The position numbers were made by a program, and so were the translations under genes. From NCBI RefSeq assembly GCF_001612765.1, contig NZ_BDBB01000008.1, positions 166,287 through 230,286 on the forward strand: a stretch of 64,000 nucleotides of DNA. The letters are read 5' to 3'. Each line of letters starts with the position of its first letter. Position 1 is the stretch's first letter. The DNA comes from Nocardia arthritidis NBRC 100137 (lineage in GTDB: Bacteria; Actinomycetota; Actinomycetes; Mycobacteriales; Mycobacteriaceae). Under the pieces are notes generated by a model. It was given only the letters and a program-made list of their open reading frames with translations, was not told the origin of the DNA and did not search any database. Shown piece by piece: positions 16,726 through 25,838 of the stretch.

Positions 16726-17011
16726 GGGCTACTGGGTCAGCGTCTACCCCGCCATTTCCGACCCTGAGAGGCTGACTGCCTACAACGAGCTGGCCCGTCC
16801 GGCTGTCCAGGCTGGGGGAGGGCGCGTCCTGTCGCGTGGCGGTCGAGTCGTCGCCCACGAGGCCGGAATCACGCAACGCGTCGTTCTGATCGAGTTCGAC
16901 AGCTTTGAACAGGCCGTCGCGGCATACGAGAGCGAGGCATACCAGAAGGCGCTGGTGGCCCTCCCCGACGGCGTCGAGCGCGACTTCCGCATCGTCGAAG
17001 GCATCGACTGA
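16718..17011 (+). CDS. DUF1330 domain protein
   Basis: The product has 97 residues; the ATG at 16718 follows GGAGG with good spacing. It spans a single DUF1330 (dimeric alpha-beta barrel) domain: GYWVSVYPAISDPERLTAYNELARPAV, GGRVLSRGG, RVVLIEFDSFEQAVAAYESEAYQ and RIVEGID. The pattern Y-W-V-x-V at the start and E-F-x-S-x-E-x-A-x-x-x-Y-x-S-x-x-Y in the middle is diagnostic. These small proteins are monooxygenase-like folds of unknown reaction. It may be under control of the divergent LysR. Confidence 0.88.
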   Translation: MAKGYWVSVYPAISDPERLTAYNELARPAVQAGGGRVLSRGGRVVAHEAGITQRVVLIEFDSFEQAVAAYESEAYQKALVALPDGVERDFRIVEGID

Positions 17012-17156
17012 CCGCCGGGGCCCAGTTCCCGCGGTGTCTTTGCGTCATCGGATAGCGCAGATGAAGAGCATGCTGTCGGTTCTGCGACGACCTGTTCTGC
17101 CACATGCTGGTTGCCGATGTTCAGCCGCTGGACCCGCTCTCAGCGCGGTGTCCGGG

Positions 17157-18245
17157 TCAACGGCCGGTGGGGAAGTGCTGGGTCAGAGGGACTGCCAGGC
17201 GGGTGAGTTCGGTGCACAGGGCGTCTCGGTCGCCCGAGGTTTCGGTCGATGCCCGCACCTCGACGACGCCGGTCTTGATGCCATCCTGTGTGCCCTGGGG
17301 GATGTCGAACAGGAGGCAGCAGAACTCACCGGGTACGTCGCTGGGCACGGCGAGCAGGGCACGCCGATCGCCCACCATGACCGGCCGGGGTTGGGTGAAG
17401 ACCTCGTAGGCCCAGTCCGTGAACCGACTGTCCCGAGTGAATACGGCCACATAGTACGTTGGGCCGGTCCACCGGCACTGTTTCGCCTCCGGGTACGGGG
17501 TGTCCGTCTTCTTCGACTGTGGATTCAGGCCCACCGCCGCGACGTCGGCGTCGGGGATCGTACACGGATCCCAGACCGGTTGGGGCGCAGTCGGTGTCGT
17601 GAGGTCCGGGGCCGTGGTAACAATGGAAGCGGAGGTGGTCGCGGACTCGGGCCGGAACGTCTTGCGTGGCAGGCTCGCCGAAAGACTGTGGATGAGCGCG
17701 GCCGCGATGGATTCGGCGCCGGAGGCGAGGTCGTTACGCAATCCCGGTGAGTCACCGGTGGGCGGAGTGCCACTTGACCCGGACCAGTTCAGTCCTCGGG
17801 TGTGGACGTTGACGGCGAGGTTCCCGAGCCTGGTTTGCACCGTCACCGCAACCTGGTTCTTCCCCACGGGCAGGGTCACGATGTCGGCGTGATCGCCGAT
17901 GCCGCGTATGGGTGCCGGAGCTCCACTTGCCGAGGTGGGTTCGGCCGTGGTGGACGTCGTGGTCTGCCCGACCACGGCTGGGGTTTTCCACACCCAGAGA
18001 TCGATCCTCGCCGTGCGCGAAAGAGGCTCGGGCGTGGACACCTTGTCGAGGTGCGGAATCGGATCCTCGTAGGTGACCGTGCAGGTGAGCGTCTGCCCGG
18101 CCGCGTTGTCGAGCTTGGATGTGGTGACAGGCTGCGCACCCCCCGTCGGCAGAGCGCCCGCGAATTGGTGCAGCGCATCGCCCGCCGCGGTGCCGACCTC
18201 AGCGCACGATGTAGGTAGTGCCGAGTATCCGGACGGGTACTGCGG
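17157..18245 (-). pseudogene. DUF3558-type lipoprotein, 5' end lost
   Basis: The frame is open and protein-like from about 18245 ([16 protein letters not shown]) to the stop at 17157, but has no start until a GTG at 18041 that would cut the first domain. The secretion signal and lipobox cysteine expected for DUF3558 are missing. Two tandem units are visible: SCAEVG then TLTCTVTYED, and DPCTIPDADVAAVGL, QCRWTG then DWAYEVF, CCLLFDIPQG. Each has the paired-cysteine layout of DUF3558. An IS3 orfA scrap abuts the broken 5' end, so transposition or later deletion probably removed the start. If expressed from the internal GTG it would be cytosolic. Confidence 0.6.
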
Positions 18246-18251
18246 CCCGGT

Positions 18252-18360
18252 ACCGCGCGACGCATGACTCCGGCTCCCTGTTCGAGTTGCCGGATCCGTT
18301 TGTGGGCCTCGCGCAGCTCAGTGGACTCGTCCGGGGCGGCTATATCGTCGACTCGGATGA
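18252..18360 (-). mobile_element. IS3-family orfA transposase remnant
   Basis: On the minus strand the peptide [18 protein letters not shown], then MRRAV, matches the leucine-zipper end of IS3-type OrfA proteins, where STELREAxKRIRxLEQENEVLRRAAAYL is the usual sequence. Only ~35 codons remain; the helix-turn-helix, OrfB integrase and terminal repeats are absent. It lies exactly at the broken 5' end of the lipoprotein gene. Confidence 0.55.
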
Positions 18361-18512
18361 GAATGGCTGTTTACTTAATCCTCTGTGGACGGTTAGCCTG
18401 TCGCCGTGTGCCGATTGGTCACGACGCCTGGCTCCCCGTCCCGGGGTGGCAGCGGAAACCGGTCGGCCGACGTTTCGCGCCGTTGTTCGGCAACCCGGAG
18501 AAGAGGAGTGGG

Positions 18513-19274
18513 ATGGAGATCAGCAACGCGGTCGCTGCGGTGACCGGTGGTGCGTCGGGACTCGGCTTGGCGACCGTGCGGGAGCTGCACGGCAAGGGCG
18601 CGAAGGTCGTGATCGTCGACCTGCCGTCGTCCTCCGGCGAGGCCGTCGCCAAGGAACTCGGCGACGGCGTGGTCTTCGCCGCGGCCGACGTCACGAACGA
18701 AGAGCAGGTCTCCGCCGCACTCGATGCCGCGCAAGAGCTGGGCGACCTGCGCATCGCGGTGAACTGCGCGGGCATCGGTAACGCCATCAAGACCGTGGGC
18801 AAGAACGGGGCATTCCCGTTGGCGGACTTCACCAAGGTGATCAACGTCAACCTGGTCGGCACCTTCAACGTGATCCGGCTGGCCGCCGAACGGATCGCCA
18901 AGACCGATCCGGTGGGCGAGGAGCGGGGTGTCATCATCAACACCGCGTCGGTGGCGGCGTTCGACGGCCAGATCGGGCAGGCGGCGTACTCGGCGTCCAA
19001 GGGCGGGATCGTGGGCCTGACCTTGCCGGTGGCGCGTGACCTCGCGGCGATCAAGATCCGGGTGGTGACCATCGCGCCGGGACTTTTCCACACTCCGCTG
19101 TTCGCCACGCTGCCCGACGAGGCCATCGCATCCCTGGGCGCGCAGGTCCCGCACCCTTCGCGACTCGGTGACCCGGCCGAATACGCCGCGCTCGCGCGGC
19201 ACATCGTGGAGAACCCGATGCTCAACGGCGAGACCATCCGTCTCGACGGTGCCATCCGGATGGCGCCGCGCTGA
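18513..19274 (+). CDS. 3-hydroxyacyl-CoA dehydrogenase type-2-like SDR
   Basis: The product has 253 residues, ATG at 18513 after AGGAG. It is a classical [15 protein letters not shown] cofactor loop, NCAGIG, catalytic Ser in [15 protein letters not shown] with Tyr and Lys. It follows the HSD10/HSD17B10 subgroup along its length: the insertion after [50 protein letters not shown] and [16 protein letters not shown]10 oxidises short-chain 3-hydroxyacyl-CoA in beta-oxidation of branched acids and can act on steroids. It stands alone here, so its pathway cannot be fixed. Confidence 0.9.
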   Translation: MEISNAVAAVTGGASGLGLATVRELHGKGAKVVIVDLPSSSGEAVAKELGDGVVFAAADVTNEEQVSAALDAAQELGDLRIAVNCAGIGNAIKTVGKNGAFPLADFTKVINVNLVGTFNVIRLAAERIAKTDPVGEERGVIINTASVAAFDGQIGQAAYSASKGGIVGLTLPVARDLAAIKIRVVTIAPGLFHTPLFATLPDEAIASLGAQVPHPSRLGDPAEYAALARHIVENPMLNGETIRLDGAIRMAPR

Positions 19275-19325
19275 GGTCGTGCGAAAGGGCGTGAACCGGG
19301 CGAGTGCGCCGTACCTCTCGCTCGG

Positions 19326-20312
19326 TCAGCGGGTTCGTTTGGGGCCGGGTGATATACGGATACCGACGACGGTGATGACCGTGACCACCAATACCGTCAT
19401 GAGCCTCATGAGGTTCCATACCTCAGGGTCTCGGGGCGGTTCGGCGGCTTGTACGTCCTTTCCCCGTTGACGGCTGGGCGGGGACGAGGGCAGCGCGGGG
19501 AGGGGGCCTTCGGCCTGGAGTGGTATCTGCGTCGCGATGGCGGCCGGTGACGGAACGATACGGAATTCGGGGATGGGCGGGCCGAGTTCGAGTGGGGTCA
19601 TGGGCACCGGCGGCGGGGTGGGAAGCAGCAGCAAGCAGGTCAGCAATGCGCTGCCGGAGAAGGCGCTGCCGACGCCCGCGCTGCCGAGGGCCGATCCGCT
19701 CGACCCCGGCCCGACGAGGCTCGATCCCGGGCCGATGAGGCTGGATCCGAAGGAGCCGAAACCGCTGCCGGTCGCGAGCCCGAGCAGGAGTAATGCGCTG
19801 CCCGTCGCGGCGCTGCCGGCACATGCCGACTGGACGCTGCCCGTGTCGAGTTGCAGCGTCTCGGCCGGACTGCCCGCCATGACGTCCGGGTGGGCCGTCG
19901 TGTCCGCCGTGCGGGATGTGCCGTCGCCGGGTTGCCCACGGCCGGTGGCGAGAGGGCCGCCACGAGCTCCGCCGACTTCGGCGCTGCCGGTTGCTGAAAG
20001 ACCGGCGCTGCCGGAAGGTAACCGAACCGGACCGAGAGCCAAAGACCCACCGCTGGTCGCGCCCTCGGCGTCGAGACCCGAGGCGCTGCCGGACGATGGG
20101 GTGCCTGCGTCGGGGCTGGAACCATTGCCGGTGTTCACGATATCGGAGCCGGGGGCTGCGCCCGAACTCCCCGTCGCCAGGTCGCCGAGGGGCAGCCAGG
20201 GCAGCGGGTCTGCTGATGCTTCCAGCGGTCGAGCCGTGAGTGCCGCGAGGGTCAGCGGCAGCATCGCGGTGGCCAATCCTCGTGCCAACCGATGTGTTCG
20301 AGTTGCTCGCAT
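19326..20312 (-). CDS. Exported Gly/Ser-rich protein with C-terminal membrane anchor
   Basis: The product has 328 residues, ATG at 20312. A signal peptide is clear (RTHRLARGLATAMLPLTLAALTA, then ASA/D cleavage). Residues ~40-240 are low complexity, dominated by Gly, Ser, Ala and Pro, with repeated GSS, GSA and LATGS elements. One proline-rich stretch has LPTPPPVP. Residues ~300-320 form a single hydrophobic span (MRLMTVLVVTVITVVGI) before a basic PKRTR end, as in sortase-independent membrane-anchored surface proteins. Two cysteines could pair. No enzymatic domain is visible; a role as a flexible cell-wall spacer or surface protein is a guess. Confidence 0.65.
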   Translation of the reverse strand: MRATRTHRLARGLATAMLPLTLAALTARPLEASADPLPWLPLGDLATGSSGAAPGSDIVNTGNGSSPDAGTPSSGSASGLDAEGATSGGSLALGPVRLPSGSAGLSATGSAEVGGARGGPLATGRGQPGDGTSRTADTTAHPDVMAGSPAETLQLDTGSVQSACAGSAATGSALLLLGLATGSGFGSFGSSLIGPGSSLVGPGSSGSALGSAGVGSAFSGSALLTCLLLLPTPPPVPMTPLELGPPIPEFRIVPSPAAIATQIPLQAEGPLPALPSSPPSRQRGKDVQAAEPPRDPEVWNLMRLMTVLVVTVITVVGIRISPGPKRTR

Positions 20313-20351
20313 ATGCAGTCGCCTCGTCGTAGTCGAAACCGGTCCGGAAGG

Positions 20352-21113
20352 TCACGTGGTGTGCTGATACCGGGACAGAGCGAGTTCGAAGGCTTCCTTC
20401 GGGACCACGTTCCCGCCGGAGAACGGCTCGTCGAGGTTGTAGATCGCCCGGATCACCACCCCGACGATGGCGCCGAGCAGCGCGGTGGTCACGACACTGC
20501 GCTTGGTGATCTGCACGCCGGAGAGGACCACGCTGAACAGCAGGAGGACCGTGCAGATCCACATGGCCAGATAGAGAAAGCCGGGAACCCGGTAACCGGC
20601 GTCCAGCGCACGGTCGGCGCGCGCTTGGGCCACGGCGTCGAGGCTGGTCAGAGCGCTGGCACGAAGCGAGTCGACCTCGGCGTCCGCGGTGTCCACCGCG
20701 GCCACCGCGTCGCGCAGGGTGTCGAGGGTGTCCTGGGTGGACTGACTGAGATGCCCGTCGTCGGCCATAACGGTCCATTCCCGGGTGAGGACTTGCTCGG
20801 TGTAATCGCGCACCAGGCCCTGGATTCGCGTGTGGTCGGACTCGGGCATTCCGTGCGCGGCCCAGTACGTATCGATGAGCGCCTTGGCTTCGGCGATGGT
20901 GTGATTGCGCGCGTTGTCGTACTGCTGCCAGGCGATCACCACGATGAACGCCACCACCGCCATGAAGATCGTGTTGATCAGGTTGAGCACCAACGCGCCG
21001 ACCGTGTCGTCGTCGGTCTGCCGCCAGGTCTTCGGATGTAGGCGATCCCCGGCCAGGAAGACGACCACCGCAACGAGCGCGGTGAGAGCAGGCACGAGAA
21101 ATTCGAAGGCCAT
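20352..21113 (-). CDS. DUF4239 (bestrophin-like) membrane protein
   Basis: The product has 253 residues from ATG 21113, preceded by GGAG eight bases upstream. Two N-terminal spans (LVPALTALVAVVVFLAG; LINTIFMAVVAFIVVIAWQQY) are followed by a ~120-residue helical domain outside the membrane (NARNHTIAEAKALIDTYWAAHGMPE) and two more spans (LYLAMWICTVLLLFSVVLSG; VTTALLGAIVGVVIRAIY). DNARNHTIAEA with NLDEPFSGG near the end is typical of DUF4239, a family distantly like bestrophin anion channels. Function is not established. It is 39 bp upstream of the exported Gly/Ser-rich gene and may share its transcript. Confidence 0.85.
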   Translation of the reverse strand: MAFEFLVPALTALVAVVVFLAGDRLHPKTWRQTDDDTVGALVLNLINTIFMAVVAFIVVIAWQQYDNARNHTIAEAKALIDTYWAAHGMPESDHTRIQGLVRDYTEQVLTREWTVMADDGHLSQSTQDTLDTLRDAVAAVDTADAEVDSLRASALTSLDAVAQARADRALDAGYRVPGFLYLAMWICTVLLLFSVVLSGVQITKRSVVTTALLGAIVGVVIRAIYNLDEPFSGGNVVPKEAFELALSRYQHTT

Positions 21114-21822
21114 GCGGGGACTCCGTTCTGTCTGAGAGGTTCTCGCGACCGCCGCGTCGGCGACGTTCCGCAGGCCTGTCGCACTACGGGGGTTGGTGCA
21201 TGGGTGTGTCTCGAGCACCGCGGGGCAGCCGGTATCCGAGCTCGGAGGGTGCGCCGGTCCTCAGTTGTTCTGGGTCGGTGCGAATCCCACGTGCGGGATC
21301 GTCTCGGAGCTGAACGGGTGCTCGGTCCTGCGGGGTCGGGCATGGGGTGATCCCGCGAACTCGTCGAGACGCGCATCAGATATCGGTCAGGAGACGAGCC
21401 GGGACTGTCTCGACCGGGCGCTCCGATGGTCATGCGTGGCCCTCACCCCCGAGATGGATTCCGAGACCGTCGACGATGGAGCTGTCGAGGGTCTGCGTTC
21501 GTTCGGATCAGATCTGTGGTGCACAGCAAATCGATACGCGACACGGTGCCCGTGCGAACCAGGCGCCGTGGAAATCTTCCACCCAGCAAGTCATTCTGGA
21601 CGACATTGATGTTAGACCGCGAATCAACCTGCGTGTGGCGAAATTTCGGAGATAGGTCATGGCAGTGCGGATGGCCGGGAACGTCGCGTGCTTCTCCATA
21701 GCGTGGGAACATCAGGGATGCGGGAACGGAGCGGGTCCGTGTACGCTTGCACAGCTACCGATCGGCGTAACAGGACTGCCCTGGTTCGCGAAACCCGCGT
21801 CCAGACAACAGAAGAGCCACAG
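21114..21822. other. Gene-poor interval with a possible 55-codon leader ORF
   Basis: About 700 bp lie between divergent genes. Most frames are short and uncoded-looking. A 55-codon ORF begins at ATG 21659 after GGAGATAGG and ends in an ATGA overlap with the next gene at 21823. Its third-position GC is lower than that of neighbours, so it may be a leader peptide or chance. The stretch around 21595-21660 is comparatively AT-rich and probably holds the promoter. Confidence 0.35.
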
Positions 21823-22938
21823 ATGACCAGATTCGCGCATTATGTCGGCACCCTGCCTGCCGAACTGATGACGGGTGATCGCGCCGTCATGCAATGGTTT
21901 GCCGACCACAGCGAGGGACGGCCGGTCACGGCGGTGCCTTGCGACCTCGATCCGGACTGGATCTTCGACTACCTGCGCACGCGCAAGCAGCATGCCGACG
22001 TCTTCGAGATCGTCCGGGCGGGCGAGTACACCGACTACAGCGATTTTCCCAGCTACGGTGTGCGGCCCGGGTGCACCCTGGAACCGCGGCACGTCTCGAT
22101 GAACCGCGTCGAGCGCATCGGCAAGGTCGTGGACGCGTTCGAGGCGCTGCGCCGCGACCGGCCGGAGCTGGCGAAGACGAAAGTGCAGATAAGTCAACCG
22201 AACCCGTTGGATCTCGCGATGTTCGTCTTCGCGGGCGCCGCGGTCTCCGCCGGGCTCCCGGTCGGGCCGGCGGTGCGAGGTTCCCGGTTCGTGGTCGGTG
22301 CGCTGCGGCAGCTACCGGTGTTCACCGAAGCCGTATTGCAGGAGATGACGCAGGTCGTCGAGCGGTACGGCGACCGCGTCGTCTTTCAGGTGGAGTCGCC
22401 CATCGCGCTGCTGAGCATGGTCAAAGCCGAGCAACTACGTTCGCAATGGGCGCTGGCGCCGCTCGTCGCGCGGCAGCTCGCCGGTTTTCTCGGGCGGATG
22501 CACGAGGTCGGGGCGGACGCGATCGTGCACCTGTGCTACGGCGACTATCAGCACAAGAGTCTGCTGACTCCACGCAGTCTCGCCCCGTCGGTGAAGTTGC
22601 TGCGTCGTACCGCACGGTTGCTGAACAAACAGGGGACGCCACTACCCCCGGTGCATATCCCGTGCGCCTACGGCGCCGAACCGGCACCGCTGGATCCGCG
22701 GTTCTACGCACCGCTGCGCAAGCTCGACGCCGAGTGGAGAGTGATCGCCGGTGTCGTCTCCCCGGACGCCCGCGCGGACAGCGCCCGCGCGCTCGCTCTC
22801 TTCGAACAAGCGGCCGGACGCGCGGCCTACGGAGTCGCCACCGCGTGCGGCCTCGGCCGATGCACCGTCGACGACGCGAGGCGGGCGGTCGCTACCACGG
22901 TCTCGTTGACCGGCGTCGGTGACGAACGCGAGCCGTAA
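21823..22938 (+). CDS. UROD/MetE-like (cobalamin-independent methionine synthase-like) protein
   Basis: The product has 371 residues from the ATG at 21823. The C-terminal region follows the MetE C-terminal/UROD TIM barrel: KVQISQPNPLDLAMF, VVFQVESPIALLSM, HLCYGDYQHKSL and a GVATACGLGRCTVDDAR end that carries the cysteine usually involved in zinc binding. The N-terminal MetE half is absent, as in single-barrel relatives found in actinobacterial secondary metabolism. The likely role is a methyl or related one-carbon transfer, but the substrate is unknown. It may be coupled to the 55-codon ORF by an ATGA overlap, and it precedes an ExxR-less P450. Confidence 0.7.
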   Translation: MTRFAHYVGTLPAELMTGDRAVMQWFADHSEGRPVTAVPCDLDPDWIFDYLRTRKQHADVFEIVRAGEYTDYSDFPSYGVRPGCTLEPRHVSMNRVERIGKVVDAFEALRRDRPELAKTKVQISQPNPLDLAMFVFAGAAVSAGLPVGPAVRGSRFVVGALRQLPVFTEAVLQEMTQVVERYGDRVVFQVESPIALLSMVKAEQLRSQWALAPLVARQLAGFLGRMHEVGADAIVHLCYGDYQHKSLLTPRSLAPSVKLLRRTARLLNKQGTPLPPVHIPCAYGAEPAPLDPRFYAPLRKLDAEWRVIAGVVSPDARADSARALALFEQAAGRAAYGVATACGLGRCTVDDARRAVATTVSLTGVGDEREP

Positions 22939-23270
22939 TCCGCCCGGTGGTAGCCGACGGCCGGTGGCCGCGGACGGCGTGCCACGTCCTCCGCGCGTCG
23001 AGACCAGCTCGAGCCGGCTCGCAACAACCGTGCGGTTGCCGACCAGCGCCTCCGCTGAGGTATCGCCGTCGGATACGTCCAATTGCGTTGTCGCGAACCC
23101 GCTCTCGTGTGTTCGCCCGCGCCGCCTTCGTCAGCGCCACGATCGGAGCGTTGCTATGTTGCTAGCGTAGGCGGGTCGCCGAGCTCTGGATAACAGATCT
23201 CGGCAGGCACGTGTACCCGCTCACTGACCACGATCGTCGAATTGCTGTTCCATAACCTGGAGTCACGTTC
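22939..23270. other. Intergenic interval upstream of the P450 gene
   Basis: About 330 bp have no convincing coding frame. GGAG at 23259-23262 sits eight bases before the TTG start of the P450. No strong promoter or repeat is visible, though TTGCTATGTTGCTAG near 23152-23166 is the most AT-rich segment. Confidence 0.35.
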
Positions 23271-24563
23271 TTGACCACACCACAGTCCCCGATGGCCGCA
23301 CCGCACACCACTGGAACCGGAGCGTGCCCCGTCCAGCACGGATCCCCGACGGAGACGGACGCCCCGCGCGTCGAGCTGTACACCAAGGAGTTCGTCGCGG
23401 ACCCGCATCGCGCGTACCGGGAGATGCGCCGCAAGCACGGCTCGCTGGTTCCGATCGAGTTGGCGCCCGGTGTACCTGCCACCCTGGTGATCGGCTACCA
23501 GACGGCGGTGCGCATCCTCAGCGATCCCGACCATTTCCCCGCCGATCCCCGCACGTGGCAGAAGACCATCCCCTCGGACTCACCCGTGCGGCCGATGATG
23601 GAGTGGTATCCGGCCGCGCGGTACAACACCGGCCTCGCACATGACCGCTATCGGCATGCCTCCGTCGACGCCATCGACGGGATCGATTTGTTCGACGTGC
23701 CGACTATGGTCGAGAAGCTCGCTGTCCCGCTGATCAATTCCTTCTGCGAAGCCGGGTCCGCCGACCTGGTGACCCAGTACGCGTTTCCGCTCGTTCTCGA
23801 AGTCCTCAACGAGATGGTCGGTTGCCCGGCCGAGATCGGCGAGCGGGTCGCGACCGGTATGGCCGCCCGCTTCGACACCGTCCGGGGGCCCGAGGGCATG
23901 AAAATGCTCAAGGAAGCGTTGATGCAGCTCATCCGGCTCAAGCGCCGGGAACCCGGCGACGACGTCACCTCGCGGCTGGCGCATCACACGACCGACCTCG
24001 ACGACATCGAGATCTTCGCCCAGCTCATGAGCTTCTACGGTGCCGGTTTCGAAGCGCAGCGCAATCTGATCACCAACGCCGTGCTGCTGATGATCACCGA
24101 CGACCGGTTCCGCTTCGGCGACGTCCTCGGACGCAACCTGTCCACCACCGACGCTCTCGACGAGGTCTTGTTCAACGACCCGCCGATGGCGAACTTCTGC
24201 ACGACGTATCCCCGGCAGCCGATCATGGTCGACGGTGTCTGGTTGCCCGCGGACCAGCCGGTCGTCATCAGCCTCGCCGGTTGCAACAACGACCCGGAGA
24301 TCCGCGGGACCGACGAACCCGGCGGCAGCCGGATCGGCAATCGCTCCCATCTGGCATGGAGCGCGGGCCCGCACGCCTGCCCGGCCAAATCCGTCGCGTA
24401 CATGACGGTGCAGAACGCCATCGATCAGCTGTTCGACGCCCTGCCCGAAATCCAGCTGGGCAGGCCCAAGAACGAACTGCAATGGCGGCCGGGCCCGTTT
24501 CACCGGGCTCTGACGGCTTTGCCGGTCGCCTTCCCCAAGTCCGCGCCGGTGCGCATCGGGTAG
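23271..24563 (+). CDS. Cytochrome P450, CYP157-like, lacking the ExxR arginine
   Basis: The product has 430 residues; the TTG at 23271 is preceded by GGAG. The haem loop is present (WSAGPHACPAK, Cys370) and the I-helix reads SFYGAGFEAQRN. The K-helix, normally ExxR, reads E298-V-L-F301, so the almost invariant arginine is missing. This, together with an ACPVQHGSP start, VELAPGVPATLV-like strand and NDPPMANF, is the profile of CYP157-type enzymes of Streptomyces. Those belong to conservon loci encoding a sensor kinase, roadblock protein, DUF742 and GTPase. No conservon is adjacent here. The substrate is unknown and catalytic competence is uncertain. Confidence 0.82.
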   Translation: MTTPQSPMAAPHTTGTGACPVQHGSPTETDAPRVELYTKEFVADPHRAYREMRRKHGSLVPIELAPGVPATLVIGYQTAVRILSDPDHFPADPRTWQKTIPSDSPVRPMMEWYPAARYNTGLAHDRYRHASVDAIDGIDLFDVPTMVEKLAVPLINSFCEAGSADLVTQYAFPLVLEVLNEMVGCPAEIGERVATGMAARFDTVRGPEGMKMLKEALMQLIRLKRREPGDDVTSRLAHHTTDLDDIEIFAQLMSFYGAGFEAQRNLITNAVLLMITDDRFRFGDVLGRNLSTTDALDEVLFNDPPMANFCTTYPRQPIMVDGVWLPADQPVVISLAGCNNDPEIRGTDEPGGSRIGNRSHLAWSAGPHACPAKSVAYMTVQNAIDQLFDALPEIQLGRPKNELQWRPGPFHRALTALPVAFPKSAPVRIG

Positions 24564-24962
24564 GACGGGTAGCGAACGGGCCGACGCCGCATGAGATGAC
24601 AACGATGTGCCCGGGCTGTTGCTGGTTCATACTGGCGTGGCGTCGATGGCGGCAGTAGTCGTGGTCTGGGCGCGTGGGCCGCAGTTGATGCCGGTCGCGC
24701 TGGGCGTCTGGGTACTGGCGGCCGGGGTGACGGTGGAGAAACCGACGGGACGCTGCGTCCCGCGCCGGAACTGGAGCCTGCCGTCCTCGGCCTCGTGTTC
24801 CTGCCGGCTCCGCAGGTTCGCCGTGGATGACACGGCATCCGTCGCGGGACATGGATCTGTAGCAGGGAAAGTCCGCAATTCCAGAGCAGCGCAAATGGAT
24901 TCGAGCGACACCGGTTGCCTGTTACGCTTCGGCCATGTCGGTTCGAACGCGCCTCGCGGCCC
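24564..24962. other. Intergenic interval, no supported gene
   Basis: About 400 bp. A plus-strand frame from 24607 begins with a hydrophobic run (VASMAAVVVVWARGP) but soon loses coding character and has no ribosome site. An ATG at 24935 starts a short frame (MSVRTRLAARAAR) that stops where the next gene's frame begins one base over, so the true start of the next gene may lie here with a frameshift. Confidence 0.35.
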
Positions 24963-25838
24963 GTGCGGCACGCTGACGACTACCCCGGGCTGTTCCAGTC
25001 CGCGGACACGGCGTCGCTGTACGGCCAGAAGTTCTATCTCCGCGCCTACGGAGCTCGGCTCTGGCTGGCGGTGGTGGCGGCGGCGTGCGCGGCGTTCACC
25101 GTCCGCGTCGGCTCCGCGCGTACGGATGTAGCGGCCATCCTGACCGCCATGGCCTTCGTCGGAATCCTCGCCGTCGACGTGGGTGTCCTGCGCGGCCGTC
25201 CGGGTAAGTCCTGGTACGAAGGTCGCGCGCTCGCCGAGTCGGTGAAAACCTTGACCTGGAAGTACGCGGTGCGGGGTGCGCCGTTCGCCGGGACGCTGTC
25301 CCCGGCCGAGGCCGATCGGATGCTGATCGAGCGCATCATGCTGCTGCGCCAAGACATCTCGGCGCTCGCCCTGCGTCCGACCACCGCGCCGACCATCACC
25401 GACCGCATGCGGCAGCTGCGTTCGGCCCCGTTCGACGAACGGCGCCGCGTCTATCTGGACGATCGCATCAGGGAACAACAACGATGGTATGCGGCCAAAT
25501 CCGGCTATCACCAACGCAGATCGCAGGTATACGGCACGCTGGCACTCGTTTTCGAGGTGGCGGGTGTGGCCGGTGCGCTGGCGAAGGCGTTCAACGCGGT
25601 CACTTTCGACCTCGCAGGCATTTTCGCGGCCGCGGTCGCGGGCCTGGCCGCTTGGTCGTCGGCCCGCCAGCACAGCACCGGTGCCGCTGCCTATGCCGTC
25701 GCGTCGAACGAACTGAGCATCGTCGCCGAAGTGCTGGAACAGAACGGCACCGAAGCAGCCTGGGCGGACGCGGTATCCGACGCCGAGGAAGCGATCAGCC
25801 GCGAACATACTCTCTGGCGAGCTTCGCACGGCGATTAA
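24963..25838 (+). CDS. DUF4231/SLATT-type four-span membrane protein
   Basis: The product has 291 residues from GTG 24963; the open frame extends to a TTG at 24915, and an out-of-frame ATG at 24935 suggests a possible frameshift. Two similar units are seen. Each has a soluble helix then a pair of spans: LWLAVVAAACAAFTV with ILTAMAFVGILAVDVGV in the first, and TLALVFEVAGVAGALAKAF with LAGIFAAAVAGLAAWSSA in the second. SWYEGRALAESVKTLTWKYAVRGAPF between them is the conserved DUF4231/SLATT region. Such proteins are proposed membrane effectors in conflict systems. No nucleotidyltransferase or SLOG partner is adjacent, so the role is unproven. Confidence 0.7.
   Translation: MRHADDYPGLFQSADTASLYGQKFYLRAYGARLWLAVVAAACAAFTVRVGSARTDVAAILTAMAFVGILAVDVGVLRGRPGKSWYEGRALAESVKTLTWKYAVRGAPFAGTLSPAEADRMLIERIMLLRQDISALALRPTTAPTITDRMRQLRSAPFDERRRVYLDDRIREQQRWYAAKSGYHQRRSQVYGTLALVFEVAGVAGALAKAFNAVTFDLAGIFAAAVAGLAAWSSARQHSTGAAAYAVASNELSIVAEVLEQNGTEAAWADAVSDAEEAISREHTLWRASHGD

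Noticed and set aside
24607..25131. Plus-strand ORF after the P450
   Set aside because: Hydrophobic only at the very start, then overlaps the SLATT gene out of frame.
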